From: Lachnospiraceae bacterium
GTDB taxonomy: Bacteria; Bacillota; Clostridia; Lachnospirales; Lachnospiraceae
Direction of reading: 5' to 3'
Length of the DNA stretch: 64,000 nt
Assembly (NCBI GenBank): GCA_015057445.1
Contig: SVEI01000001.1
Coordinates: 1-64,000 of the forward strand
The translations under genes were made by a program, and so were the position numbers. Below are positions 43,269 through 51,877 of this stretch, piece by piece. How positions within the stretch are numbered: position 1 is the stretch's first letter; each line of letters starts with the position of its first letter. The notes beneath the pieces are model-generated. The model did no database searches. It was given only the letters and a program-made list of their open reading frames with translations, and had not been told where the DNA came from.

Positions 43269-44729
43269 ATGGACATTTATAATGATATTAAAGTTAGAAC
43301 TAATGGAGAAATATATATTGGGGTAGTAGGACCAGTAAGAACGGGTAAATCAACATTTATAAAACGATTTATGGAACTTATGGTTTTGCCTAATATTAAT
43401 GATGAATACATAAAACAAAGAACAATAGATGAATTACCACAGTCATCAGGTGGAAAAACTGTTATGACTACAGAGCCCAAATTTATCCCCAAGGATTCAA
43501 TAGAAACATTTATATCCGATAATGTAAAATGTAAATTAAGGCTTATCGATTGTGTTGGGTATATGGCAAAGGGTGCGGAAGGTCATATGGAGGATGGAAA
43601 GGAACGTTTAGTAAAAACACCTTGGTACGATTATGAGGTTCCATTTACAAAGGCCGCAGAAATTGGTACGAAGAAAGTTATATTTGAACATTCAACTGTA
43701 GGTATAGTGATAACATCAGATGGTAGTGTTACAGATATTGAAAGAAGTGGTTACATAGAAGCTGAAAATCGTGCAATTTCAGAGCTTAAAGGTTTAGGTA
43801 AACCATTTGTTGTGCTACTAAATACAAAAACACCTAGTTCTCAAGGTGTAATTAAAATGGCTAAAGATATGAGCGAACATTATGGTGTATCTGTTATTCC
43901 TTTAAATTGTAATGAGTTGTCTAAGAACAATATTTATTCTATTTTTGAACAGTTATTGCTGGATTTCCCTATTAATTCATTGAATTTTAATATTCCTAAG
44001 TGGGTTGAAGCGGTTGATTCAGATAATGAAATAAAAAACTATCTAGTTGAACTTTCGAAAAGTATATTTAAAGATGTAAATCATATGAGGGATGTATATA
44101 AAATTACTAGTGATTCAGATGAATATATAGAGTCAATCTCAGTTAATAAAGTAAACCTTGCTGATGGAGAAATTAATATAAATATTAAGTTATTTGATAA
44201 ATATTATTATGATATGTTATCAAAGTTGTTTGGAACAAATATTAATAATGAATATGAGTTTATTAAAGAAGTTTATGATTTGGCAGATACTAAGAATAAA
44301 TGTAGGAAAGTAAGTCAAGCACTACTTCAGTCTACAAAAACAGGATATGGTTCTGTCACTCCTGAGAAAGCAGAAATTCGTTTAGATCCACCAGAATTAA
44401 TAAAGTCAGGAAATAAGTATGGTGTAAAATTAAAAGCAAGTGCACCTTCTATTCATTTAATTAAAGCTAATATTACAACAGAAATAGCTCCTATTGTAGG
44501 AAGTGAAGAACAAGCAAAAGATCTTATTTCTTATATAAAAAAAGATGGTATGGAAAGAGATGATATTTGGAGTGTTAGTATATTTGGAAAAACAATTAGA
44601 CAGTTAATTGAAGAAGGATTAGAGAGCAAGATTAATAAAATCAACCAAGAAAGTCAACAAAAGCTTCAAGATACAATGGAGAAAATAGTAAATGATTCAA
44701 ACGGTGGAATGGTTTGCATTATAATTTAA
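43269..44729 (+). CDS. spoIVA: Stage IV sporulation protein A, spore coat ATPase
   Basis: The 486-residue product is a full-length SpoIVA. The N-terminal GTPase-like fold has Walker A GPVRTGKST (about 21-29), preceded by IYNDIKVRTNGEIYIG. QSSGGKTVMTTEPKFIP follows near 59-75 and DCVGYMAKGA near 95-104. A middle domain (about 240-390) and a C-terminal domain ending GGMVCIII complete the family layout. SpoIVA polymerises with ATP hydrolysis on the outer forespore membrane and forms the base on which the coat assembles. Its presence is strong evidence that the host forms endospores. It sits between housekeeping genes gpsA and scpAB, with separate candidate promoters on each side. Confidence 0.97.
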   Translation: MDIYNDIKVRTNGEIYIGVVGPVRTGKSTFIKRFMELMVLPNINDEYIKQRTIDELPQSSGGKTVMTTEPKFIPKDSIETFISDNVKCKLRLIDCVGYMAKGAEGHMEDGKERLVKTPWYDYEVPFTKAAEIGTKKVIFEHSTVGIVITSDGSVTDIERSGYIEAENRAISELKGLGKPFVVLLNTKTPSSQGVIKMAKDMSEHYGVSVIPLNCNELSKNNIYSIFEQLLLDFPINSLNFNIPKWVEAVDSDNEIKNYLVELSKSIFKDVNHMRDVYKITSDSDEYIESISVNKVNLADGEININIKLFDKYYYDMLSKLFGTNINNEYEFIKEVYDLADTKNKCRKVSQALLQSTKTGYGSVTPEKAEIRLDPPELIKSGNKYGVKLKASAPSIHLIKANITTEIAPIVGSEEQAKDLISYIKKDGMERDDIWSVSIFGKTIRQLIEEGLESKINKINQESQQKLQDTMEKIVNDSNGGMVCIII

Positions 44730-44742
44730 CCTGTGTTAAAAT
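44714..44742 (+). promoter_or_regulatory. Sigma-A type promoter for scpAB
   Basis: TTGCAT (44714-44719), a 17-base spacer and TAAAAT (44737-44742). The -35 lies inside the last codons of spoIVA. It would let scpAB be expressed in growth independently of the sporulation gene upstream. Confidence 0.5.
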
Positions 44743-44775
44743 GATTTTCGGAAATTTAACATAAAGGATATTTGT

Positions 44776-45531
44776 ATGCAAGATAAATTAGAGTTTAAAA
44801 TCAATGAGTTTCAAGGTCCGCTTGATCTTTTGCTACATTTGATTGAAAAAAATAAATTTAATATATTTGATATTCCTATAGTTGAAATTACAGAGCAATA
44901 TTTAGAGTATGTAAATGCTATGCAAGAGTCTAATCTTGATATAATGAGTGAATTCTTAGTTATGGCAGCTACTTTAATAAGTATTAAAGCAAAGATGCTC
45001 CTTCCTAAAGAAGAGGAAGAGGAAGAAGAGGAAGAAGATCCAAGAGCAGAACTTGTGAGAAGACTTCTTGAGTATAAGATGTATAAATATGCCTCTTACG
45101 AACTTAAGGATATGGAGATGGATGCTGTAAGAGCATATTATAAAGGTGCTTCAATACCTGATGAAGTAAAGCAATATAAGGAAGAAATAGATCCTGCAGA
45201 AGTTGTTGGAGATACGACTTTAGCAATGTTAAATGAAATCTTTAATCAAGTTATGAAACGTACCGTTGATAGAGTAGATCCTATTAGAAGTAAGTTTGGT
45301 ACCATAGAGAAGGAAGAAGTTCGTATAGAGGATAAAATGGATGAAATACGAACAAGTGTTAAAGGTTTAAAAGGTATTAATTTTAAAACTTTACTAGAGA
45401 TGCAAGCATCTAAGATTAATATTATCGTTACTTTTTTAGCTGTACTTGAGCTAATGAAGGTGGGAGATATTGTAATTAGACAGGATGAATTATTTGGAGA
45501 TATTATAATCGACTCTTTAGAGTTGGATTAG
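44776..45531 (+). CDS. scpA: Segregation and condensation protein A
   Basis: The 251-residue kleisin subunit of the Smc-ScpAB complex compacts and segregates the chromosome. The family N terminus is clear: FKINEFQGPLDLLLHLIEKN (about 6-25), which binds the Smc neck. A helical region follows with ISIKAKMLLPKEEE near 71-84. An acidic run of GAA/GAG codons (45010-45036) encodes nine Glu in a row. The C-terminal winged-helix domain (about 180-250, VTFLAVLELMKVG) contacts the Smc head. scpB follows after 10 bases. Confidence 0.97.
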   Translation: MQDKLEFKINEFQGPLDLLLHLIEKNKFNIFDIPIVEITEQYLEYVNAMQESNLDIMSEFLVMAATLISIKAKMLLPKEEEEEEEEEDPRAELVRRLLEYKMYKYASYELKDMEMDAVRAYYKGASIPDEVKQYKEEIDPAEVVGDTTLAMLNEIFNQVMKRTVDRVDPIRSKFGTIEKEEVRIEDKMDEIRTSVKGLKGINFKTLLEMQASKINIIVTFLAVLELMKVGDIVIRQDELFGDIIIDSLELD

Positions 45532-45541
45532 TGGAGGAAGT

Positions 45542-46117
45542 ATGGAAGATAGTATAGTTAAGAATCAAGCAGCCATTGAAGCGATACTTTTTTCAATGGG
45601 AGATGCAGTTTCTGTAAAAGATCTTGCAAAAGTACTTGAATTGGATGAAAAAGACATAGTCAAATTAATTACAGATATGATGGATAAATACGAAAACGAT
45701 GAGAGGGGTATTCGTATTGTTAAGCTGGAAGATTCATATCAGCTTTGTACCAAAAATGAATATTATGATATTTTAAGTCAGCTTGTAAATATGCCTAAGA
45801 AACATAATCTGACAGATTCTCTTATGGAAACTTTATCTATTATAGCTTATAAACAACCAGTTACAAGACAGGAGATAGAAGCTATAAGAGGAGTGTCTTG
45901 TGTTCATGCAATAAATAAGCTTGTTGAATATAAGTTAGTTGCCGAGGTTGGTAGATTGGATGCTATTGGTAGACCTATTTTATTTGGAACAACAGAAGAT
46001 TTCTTGAGAAGTTTTGGTGTTACGTCTATGGATGAGCTACCAATAATAACTCCTGACAAAATTGAAGATTTTAAACAAGAAGCTATGGAAGAAGCCCAAT
46101 TAAAAATAGAGGTGTAA
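45542..46117 (+). CDS. scpB: Segregation and condensation protein B
   Basis: The 191-residue product has two winged-helix domains. Signature blocks are NQAAIEAILFSMGDAVS (about 8-24), LTDSLMETLSIIAYKQPVTRQEIEAIRGV (two pieces near 90-118) and LDAIGRPILFGTTEDFLRSFG near 139-159. ScpB dimers bind the ScpA linker and regulate Smc. The stop codon lies in the loop of a bidirectional terminator shared with the opposing HD-GYP gene. Confidence 0.97.
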   Translation: MEDSIVKNQAAIEAILFSMGDAVSVKDLAKVLELDEKDIVKLITDMMDKYENDERGIRIVKLEDSYQLCTKNEYYDILSQLVNMPKKHNLTDSLMETLSIIAYKQPVTRQEIEAIRGVSCVHAINKLVEYKLVAEVGRLDAIGRPILFGTTEDFLRSFGVTSMDELPIITPDKIEDFKQEAMEEAQLKIEV

Positions 46118-46133
46118 ATCACCTCTATTTTTT
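46102..46133. terminator. Bidirectional terminator between scpB and the HD-GYP gene
   Basis: A perfect 13-bp stem (46102-46114 with 46120-46132) has a 5-base loop, with A/T runs on both flanks giving T-tails in both directions. It contains the scpB stop and abuts the stop of the convergent gene. Confidence 0.93.
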
Positions 46134-47214
46134 ATAGTATACTTTCAATGGATACATTATAATTTTTTGATAAGTCAATGAAATTATCTTTTGTTTTAAC
46201 CAGTGGTTTTGATAAACTCACTTTATTAATGTAAACAATGTCGCCTTCTTCACCATTGCTTAATTTTACTTTACAGTTCATATAACTATTTACAACATTC
46301 TCCAAAAATGTAAGCAAAAATTTTGGATTATATTTACGAAGACCGTTTTCTTCAAAGTTATTTATAACTGTAAATGGACTAAGTGCGCCACGATAAACTC
46401 TTTTTGATGTCATAGCTTCGTATATATCTGCAATAGTAACAATTTGTGCAGCCCAGTCAATTTGATTGTCAGTAAGACCAAGAGGATAACCTGTACCATC
46501 ACATTTTTCATGATGCATAAGAGCAGCATACTGAACATGAATATCTGCATTTTTCTTCTTTAATAAATCATATCCTAGCTTAGAATGAGTTTTAATTATT
46601 TTATATTCTTCGTCAGTTAATTTACCAGGCTTTTTTATAATGTCTTCTGGTATAAGGAGTTTTCCTATATCATGAAATAGGCCACATGTAGTTACTATTT
46701 CAATATCCTCATCTGATAAATTAAGCCACTTACCAAAAATATTACATATAAGAGAAACATTTAGTGAATGATTAAATGTTGAATCATCATAATCTTTCAT
46801 AGTTGATAGCATGGTAAATATGCTTAGAGGAGAATCGGTTGATTTAATGATATTTAAGGTTGAATTAAGCATAGTATCAATTTCGATAGATGCATTTTTA
46901 TGTACTATATCATTTAAGTGATCACTTATATCCTGAACGTTTTTTTCGTATCTTCTCTTGAACTTTTTATATTCAGGTTTAGATTTTACAGTTTCTTCGT
47001 CTATTGCAAAATTCTGAAATGAAATATCATCTGATTTTAGTTCTACAGCTTCATCTTCAATTTCAACAAATAAAACATCGTTGCTTACAAGTTTTGATAT
47101 AATACTTTTGGTGATTACGGTATTTTTAGGCAAAATCAACTTACCCTTAGTTGAATAGGTATCAGTAAGGGTAATCATGCCTTCTTTTAATTCTGATGTA
47201 AATTTTGAACCCAT
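46132..47214 (-). CDS. HD-GYP domain protein, probable c-di-GMP phosphodiesterase
   Basis: The 360-residue product has an N-terminal domain (about 1-110) of the type often found before HD-GYP, then the HD-GYP domain (about 130-305). Metal and substrate residues are visible in FNHSLNVSL, the LFHDIGK motif near 190-196, HSKLGY, HHEKCDGTGYP near 246-256 and TIADIYEAMTS near 277-287. HD-GYP enzymes hydrolyse cyclic di-GMP, and some act on other dinucleotides. No membrane segment is present. It is one of only three minus-strand genes here and has its own promoter. In a motile host it probably helps switch between motile and sessile states. Confidence 0.92.
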   Translation of the reverse strand: MGSKFTSELKEGMITLTDTYSTKGKLILPKNTVITKSIISKLVSNDVLFVEIEDEAVELKSDDISFQNFAIDEETVKSKPEYKKFKRRYEKNVQDISDHLNDIVHKNASIEIDTMLNSTLNIIKSTDSPLSIFTMLSTMKDYDDSTFNHSLNVSLICNIFGKWLNLSDEDIEIVTTCGLFHDIGKLLIPEDIIKKPGKLTDEEYKIIKTHSKLGYDLLKKKNADIHVQYAALMHHEKCDGTGYPLGLTDNQIDWAAQIVTIADIYEAMTSKRVYRGALSPFTVINNFEENGLRKYNPKFLLTFLENVVNSYMNCKVKLSNGEEGDIVYINKVSLSKPLVKTKDNFIDLSKNYNVSIESIL

Positions 47215-47242
47215 ATATTTTTTCCTTTGATTTTATACAAGT

Positions 47243-47271
47243 ATTATACATAAAAATGCATTGATTTTCAA
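47243..47271 (-). promoter_or_regulatory. Promoter for the HD-GYP gene
   Basis: Read on the minus strand: TTGAAA (47266-47271), a 17-base spacer and TATAAT (47243-47248). It lies about 30 bases upstream of the start codon. Confidence 0.75.
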
Positions 47272-47339
47272 TTATAAATGTATATTAAAAGAAGACAACT
47301 AATATAATGTAATAATGAATATAATTTTGAGATGGTATT

Positions 47340-48518
47340 ATGAAAATTAATAAATTTTTTGTTTGTTTATTGACAGTTATATTGATATTTTCAAATTATA
47401 ATATAATTTGTTATGGTCAAAATAATAATTCCCAGGTTAATAATCTTTATTCTCTTTCTGCTGCGTTAATTGATGGTGATTCAGGTAGGGTATTATATGA
47501 AAAAAATGGTTATGAACAAAGACCAATGGCAAGTACTACAAAAATAATGACATTAATAATTGCATTAGAGTATGGAAATTCAAAGGATATTATATCAGTA
47601 AGCTCTTATGCTTCAAAAATGCCGGATGTTCAACTTGGAATTAATGAAGGGGAGCAATACAAATTAGATGATTTGTACTATTCCTTAATGTTAGAAAGTC
47701 ATAATGATGTTGCAGTTGCAATCGCAGAACATATTGGTGGAAGTGTTGGTGGTTTTGCTTTAATGATGAATAAAAAAGCAGCTGAATTAGGATTAAACAG
47801 TACATATTTTATTACACCGAACGGATTAGATGATATAGATAACAAAGGGGTGCATTCAACAACAGCAATAGATCTTGCAAAATTAATGAAGTATTGTGTT
47901 ATGGAGTCTCCAAAAAGAGAAGAATTTGTTGCGATATGTCAGACTAGAGATTACTCATTCTGTAATTATGATAAAAGTAGAAGCTTTAATGTATATAATA
48001 AAAATGCATTTTTAGATATGGTGGATGGCGTTGTTGCAGGGAAAACAGGATTTACAGCTGATGCAGGTTATTGTTATGTTGTAGCTGTAACAAGAGATGA
48101 TAAAACATTTATAGTAGCTTTATTGGGTTGTGGTTGGCCTAATAATAAGAATTACAAATGGGAAGATACTAGGAAACTAATTGAATATGGATTTGATAAT
48201 TACTATTATTCTCAAATTACTGATATAGGTACTCCCATGAAAACCGTTGATGTTATAAACGGAACACCTAAAGACTATGTTAATACCTATATTAACGACT
48301 ACGTAAATATATTAATTTCAAAACAAGATAATATAAAATTAGAATATAACTTACCATATAAAATAAAACCACCGATTAGTCAAGGTGATATTATAGGTAG
48401 CATTAATGTAATAGTAAATGATGAAATTATAAGAACTATTAATGTTTATTCTTCCGATACGTCATATGTAAAAGATTATAGGTATTATCTTAATTTACTG
48501 GTAGATGTTATTTTTTAG
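47340..48518 (+). CDS. D-alanyl-D-alanine carboxypeptidase, DacF-like (first copy)
   Basis: The 392-residue penicillin-binding protein (S11 peptidase family) has a signal peptide (about 1-28). The three active-site motifs are present: SxxK as Ser65-Thr-Thr-Lys68, SxN as SHN near 120-122, and KTG in VAGKTGFTADAGYC near 230-243. A C-terminal beta-rich domain (about 280-390) follows. It trims the terminal D-Ala of peptidoglycan stem peptides outside the membrane. It lies directly upstream of dpaAB, which suggests a sporulation (cortex) role as for DacF/DacB, but I see no clear promoter that proves this. A paralogue lies at 53044. Confidence 0.92.
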   Translation: MKINKFFVCLLTVILIFSNYNIICYGQNNNSQVNNLYSLSAALIDGDSGRVLYEKNGYEQRPMASTTKIMTLIIALEYGNSKDIISVSSYASKMPDVQLGINEGEQYKLDDLYYSLMLESHNDVAVAIAEHIGGSVGGFALMMNKKAAELGLNSTYFITPNGLDDIDNKGVHSTTAIDLAKLMKYCVMESPKREEFVAICQTRDYSFCNYDKSRSFNVYNKNAFLDMVDGVVAGKTGFTADAGYCYVVAVTRDDKTFIVALLGCGWPNNKNYKWEDTRKLIEYGFDNYYYSQITDIGTPMKTVDVINGTPKDYVNTYINDYVNILISKQDNIKLEYNLPYKIKPPISQGDIIGSINVIVNDEIIRTINVYSSDTSYVKDYRYYLNLLVDVIF

Positions 48519-48520
48519 TT

Positions 48521-48547
48521 ACACTTTATTTTTTTATGCATATTATA
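48521..48547 (+). promoter_or_regulatory. Candidate sigma-K promoter for dpaAB
   Basis: AC at 48521-48522, 16 bases, then CATATTATA at 48539-48547, an exact match to the sigma-K form AC-N16/17-CATAnnnTA. It lies 25 bases before the dpaA start codon, in a gap of only 53 bases. The dipicolinate synthase operon is sigma-K controlled in Bacillus. Confidence 0.6.
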
Positions 48548-48571
48548 ATATATAAATAGGGGGTAAAGAAT

Positions 48572-49336
48572 TTGAATTTTGCAGTAATAGGAAATGATGC
48601 AAGAATGGATTATGTGGCTGAACAATTATATTTTTTAGGTTGTCAGGTTACAAGAAATCTAAATAATTTAAGTTACAAAAGTAATATTATTGTTCCACCA
48701 CCAGTAAATGATGAATTATGGAACGATTTAGAGCCTTATGCTGATAAAATAAGTATAATATATGGTGGTTCTATATCTGAAAAATTTAAAGAAAAAAATA
48801 TAGATGTTCCAATCTTTGATTATCTTAGTTGGCATAATGTAATTAGTGAAAATGCTAATTTGACTGCTAAAGGGATAATTAAAGAAGCAATTTCAATGGG
48901 AGCATATTTAAAAGATAGTAAAATCATCATTACTGGCTTTGGTTATTGTGGAAAAGCTTTAGCATGTGAGTTAAATTATTATGATACTGAAATTACAATT
49001 GCTGTAAGAAATAATATAATAAAAAATGAAATATTGAATTTGGGATATTCATATATTGATTTAAACTCCTTGAGTGATAATAATTTAAAACAATATAATT
49101 ATATTTTTAATACAGTTCCAGCTTTGGTTATAAATAAGGATGTAATTGATTGCTTAGATGATGATATAATGATTTTTGATATAGCATCTAAACCTGGCGG
49201 AGTTGATTTTGAATATTGTAATACTAAATCCATTACTTCAGTTTTAAGTTTAGGTATTCCTGGTAAGAAATATCCTAAAGAAGCTGGATATCTTATAGCA
49301 AATGCATGTTTCCAACATTGTAAAAATCTAAGCTAA
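48572..49336 (+). CDS. dpaA: Dipicolinate synthase subunit A
   Basis: The 254-residue product starts with TTG, 8 bases after AGGGGG; no better ATG lies near the conserved N terminus MNFAVIGNDARMDYVAEQL. A second Rossmann motif, IIITGFGYCGKALACEL, lies near 118-134, with FDIASKPGGVDFEY near 209-222 and LGIPGKKYPKEAGYLIA near 230-246. DpaA with DpaB makes dipicolinic acid from the lysine-pathway intermediate in the mother cell. The acid fills the spore core with calcium and gives heat resistance. The protein is somewhat shorter than the Bacillus one (about 297). Confidence 0.93.
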   Translation: MNFAVIGNDARMDYVAEQLYFLGCQVTRNLNNLSYKSNIIVPPPVNDELWNDLEPYADKISIIYGGSISEKFKEKNIDVPIFDYLSWHNVISENANLTAKGIIKEAISMGAYLKDSKIIITGFGYCGKALACELNYYDTEITIAVRNNIIKNEILNLGYSYIDLNSLSDNNLKQYNYIFNTVPALVINKDVIDCLDDDIMIFDIASKPGGVDFEYCNTKSITSVLSLGIPGKKYPKEAGYLIANACFQHCKNLS

Positions 49337-49372
49337 TTTTTTATTCCTATTGTTTTGAAAGGAATTAAAACT

Positions 49373-49948
49373 ATGTTATCAGGGTGTAAAATTGGTTTGG
49401 GTATAACTGGATCATTTTGTACTTTTGATAAAATTTTATCACAAATAAAATTTCTTAAAGATGAAGGAGCTGAAGTTACTCCTGTATTTTCGTTCAATAC
49501 ACAGAACATGAATACAAGATTTTATGCTGCAAATGATTTTATAAATAACGTAGAATCCATTACAGGCAATAAGGGTATATACACAATTCAACAAGCAGAA
49601 CAAGTAGGGCCAAAGAAGCTATTTGATATTATGGTTATTGCACCATGCACAGGTAATACCCTTGCAAAGCTTACAAATGGAATTACAGATACTCCCGTAT
49701 TAATGGCATCTAAAGCTCATCTTAGAAATGAACGACCATTATTAATAGCTATTTCAACTAATGATGGATTAGGTATGAATTTTCAAAATATTGGTAGAAT
49801 TATGAATACAAAAAACATTTATTTTGTGCCTTTTGGTCAAGATGATTGTATAAAAAAGCCTAATTCCTTAGTTGCCTATCTTGATAAGCTAAAGCCATCA
49901 ATACTATCATCGCTAAATGGTAAACAAATTGAACCAGTAATATATTAA
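49373..49948 (+). CDS. dpaB: Dipicolinate synthase subunit B
   Basis: I start at the ATG at 49373, 9 bases after GAAAGGA, rather than at an earlier in-frame TTG overlapping that site. The 191-residue product is a flavoprotein-like subunit: KIGLGITGSFCTFDKIL (about 5-21), VIAPCTGNTLAKLTNGITDTPV near 92-113 (stated as two short blocks) and AISTNDGLGMN near 131-141. It completes dipicolinate synthase with DpaA. Both genes form a two-gene operon closed by a strong convergent terminator. Confidence 0.95.
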   Translation: MLSGCKIGLGITGSFCTFDKILSQIKFLKDEGAEVTPVFSFNTQNMNTRFYAANDFINNVESITGNKGIYTIQQAEQVGPKKLFDIMVIAPCTGNTLAKLTNGITDTPVLMASKAHLRNERPLLIAISTNDGLGMNFQNIGRIMNTKNIYFVPFGQDDCIKKPNSLVAYLDKLKPSILSSLNGKQIEPVIY

Positions 49949-49952
49949 AAAT

Positions 49953-49983
49953 AGGGAAGTGACATAAGTTATGTCACTTCCCT
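49953..49983. terminator. Convergent terminator between dpaB and asnB
   Basis: A perfect 13-bp stem (49953-49965 with 49971-49983) has a 5-base loop. The minus-strand direction has a good T-tail (from the A-run before 49953), so it ends asnB. The + direction tail is weaker, but the stem is strong. Confidence 0.88.
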
Positions 49984-49989
49984 TATTGC

Positions 49990-51834
49990 TTATAATGACA
50001 AGGAATATTTTCTCATCCAGTAGTCAATTTGTATTAAATAAGCAAACATTTGAGGTTTTGCCATTAATTGTCCGTACCATGGTTTAACATTATTTTCTGG
50101 GCTATTAAGAAGTTGTTCTATAGCGGTAATGTTAAGATATGGCTTTAAAGGAGAAGAATAGTCATTAATTATTTCTCTAATTCTTATTTTTAGTAGCTCT
50201 TCATATTTTGGATGATAGGTTTTTGGATATGGACTTTTGGGTCTGTTCATAATATTTTCTGGTAAATAATCCTTTGCAATATATCTAAGTAATCCTTTTG
50301 GTGTGTTATTATATAATTTAAATTTCCATGGTATATTGAATACATAGTCAATTAACCTGTAATCAGCGAAAGGAACTCTAGCCTCTAATCCATTATGCAT
50401 AGATGTTCGGTCCATTCTATCAAGTAGAGTTTGCATAAACCATCTTATATTTAAATAAGATATTCGACGTAGTTTCTTTTCCGCATCGGATTCTAGTGGA
50501 AGATAATCAATTTCTGTAACAGTTTTATTATATGCTTTTTTTACGTATTTTTCCATTTGTAATGTGGCTGCAAACTCTGGGTTTAATATAGATTTTCTAA
50601 ATGTAATATCGCTCATCCATGGGAAAGTGCCCTGGTTAATCATTTCTTCTTTAAAAAACCAAGGATAACCACCAAAAATTTCATCTGCACATTCCCCAGT
50701 TAAAGCAACTTTATGTTTTTTTGATACAAGAGAACAAAAATACAAAAGAGATGAGTCTATATCTGCCATATTTGGAAGACATCTTGAATCCACAGATGTT
50801 TCAAGTAAATCATATAAGGTTTCGTACTTACAATTAAGATAAGTGTGATCTGAATTTATATAATTTTTCATAATATCAACATAAGGTCTATCTTGACTTA
50901 ATTGAAAACTATGTGATTCGAAATGTTTATCATTATCTTCATAATCAAAAGAGTAGGTTGCAAGCTTTTCATCTTTAGGGAGATTATTATTACATATTGA
51001 ACTAACAATGGAAGAGTCAATACCACCTGATAAAAATGTACATATTGGAACATCAGATATCATCTGTGATTTAATGCTATCCTCAAGAAGGAACCTTGTC
51101 TTTTCAACAGTTTCATTGAAATTATCCTGGTGAGGTTTAGTTGATAATTTATAATAAAATTTCTTTCTTATTCCTTCTGGAGAGTAGGATATATATTCAC
51201 CAGGTAACACTTCGTTTATTCCAAAAAAAACGCCAGTTCCGTATGTTTTAGCAGGACCTATAGTGAATATTTCGTTAAATCCACGAATATCAATACTTGG
51301 TTTTACTCTTGGGTATTCAAATAAAGTATCGATTTTAGATGCAAAAATTAATGTTTTATTAAGTTCGGTGTAATAAAGTGGTTTTATTCCGAAATGGTCT
51401 CTATATAAAAATAAAGAATTTTCTTGTTCATCATATATTGCTATTGCAAATATACCATTAAGTTTTGAAACAAAACCTGGACCATATTTTATAAACATAT
51501 TTAATATAACTTCAGTATCAGAAGTAGTATTAAAAGTATATCCTTCGGATATTAATCCTTGTTTTAATATTTTATGATTGTAAATCTCCCCATTATATAT
51601 AATGTGATATTTATTGCCATTAAAAGAGAGGCTCATTGGCTGGCTCCCCTTATCAAGATCTATAATAGATAATCTTGTGTGGGCAAGACAGCAGGAGTTG
51701 ATTATCTTTGTACCATCTCCATCAGGGCCTCTTCTTTTAATGGACTTAACCATATTATTTAGTATTTTAAAATTATCTTTTGGATTGCTTCCGAAATTAA
51801 TGTTCGGGTTATAAAAACCAGCAATTCCACACAT
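49990..51834 (-). CDS. asnB: Asparagine synthetase (glutamine-hydrolysing)
   Basis: The start is set at 51834 so that the protein begins Met-Cys-Gly-Ile-Ala, placing the N-terminal nucleophile Cys directly after the initiator. AAGGA lies 10 bases upstream. This gives 614 residues. The glutamine amidotransferase domain (about 1-210) has RGPDGDG, AHTRLSIIDLDKGSQPM and YNGEIYNH. The synthetase domain has the ATP motif FLSGGIDSSIVSS (about 262-274) and GECADEIFGGYPWF near 375-388. It makes asparagine from aspartate, glutamine and ATP. One of the Bacillus paralogues (AsnO) is sporulation-linked, but I cannot assign this copy that way. It probably shares a transcript with the DAHP synthase gene upstream (43-base gap). 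Confidence 0.95.
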   Translation of the reverse strand: MCGIAGFYNPNINFGSNPKDNFKILNNMVKSIKRRGPDGDGTKIINSCCLAHTRLSIIDLDKGSQPMSLSFNGNKYHIIYNGEIYNHKILKQGLISEGYTFNTTSDTEVILNMFIKYGPGFVSKLNGIFAIAIYDEQENSLFLYRDHFGIKPLYYTELNKTLIFASKIDTLFEYPRVKPSIDIRGFNEIFTIGPAKTYGTGVFFGINEVLPGEYISYSPEGIRKKFYYKLSTKPHQDNFNETVEKTRFLLEDSIKSQMISDVPICTFLSGGIDSSIVSSICNNNLPKDEKLATYSFDYEDNDKHFESHSFQLSQDRPYVDIMKNYINSDHTYLNCKYETLYDLLETSVDSRCLPNMADIDSSLLYFCSLVSKKHKVALTGECADEIFGGYPWFFKEEMINQGTFPWMSDITFRKSILNPEFAATLQMEKYVKKAYNKTVTEIDYLPLESDAEKKLRRISYLNIRWFMQTLLDRMDRTSMHNGLEARVPFADYRLIDYVFNIPWKFKLYNNTPKGLLRYIAKDYLPENIMNRPKSPYPKTYHPKYEELLKIRIREIINDYSSPLKPYLNITAIEQLLNSPENNVKPWYGQLMAKPQMFAYLIQIDYWMRKYSLSL

Positions 51835-51877
51835 TTTAATGCTTCCTTTATTATAAACTTTATTCATTATATGCAGT

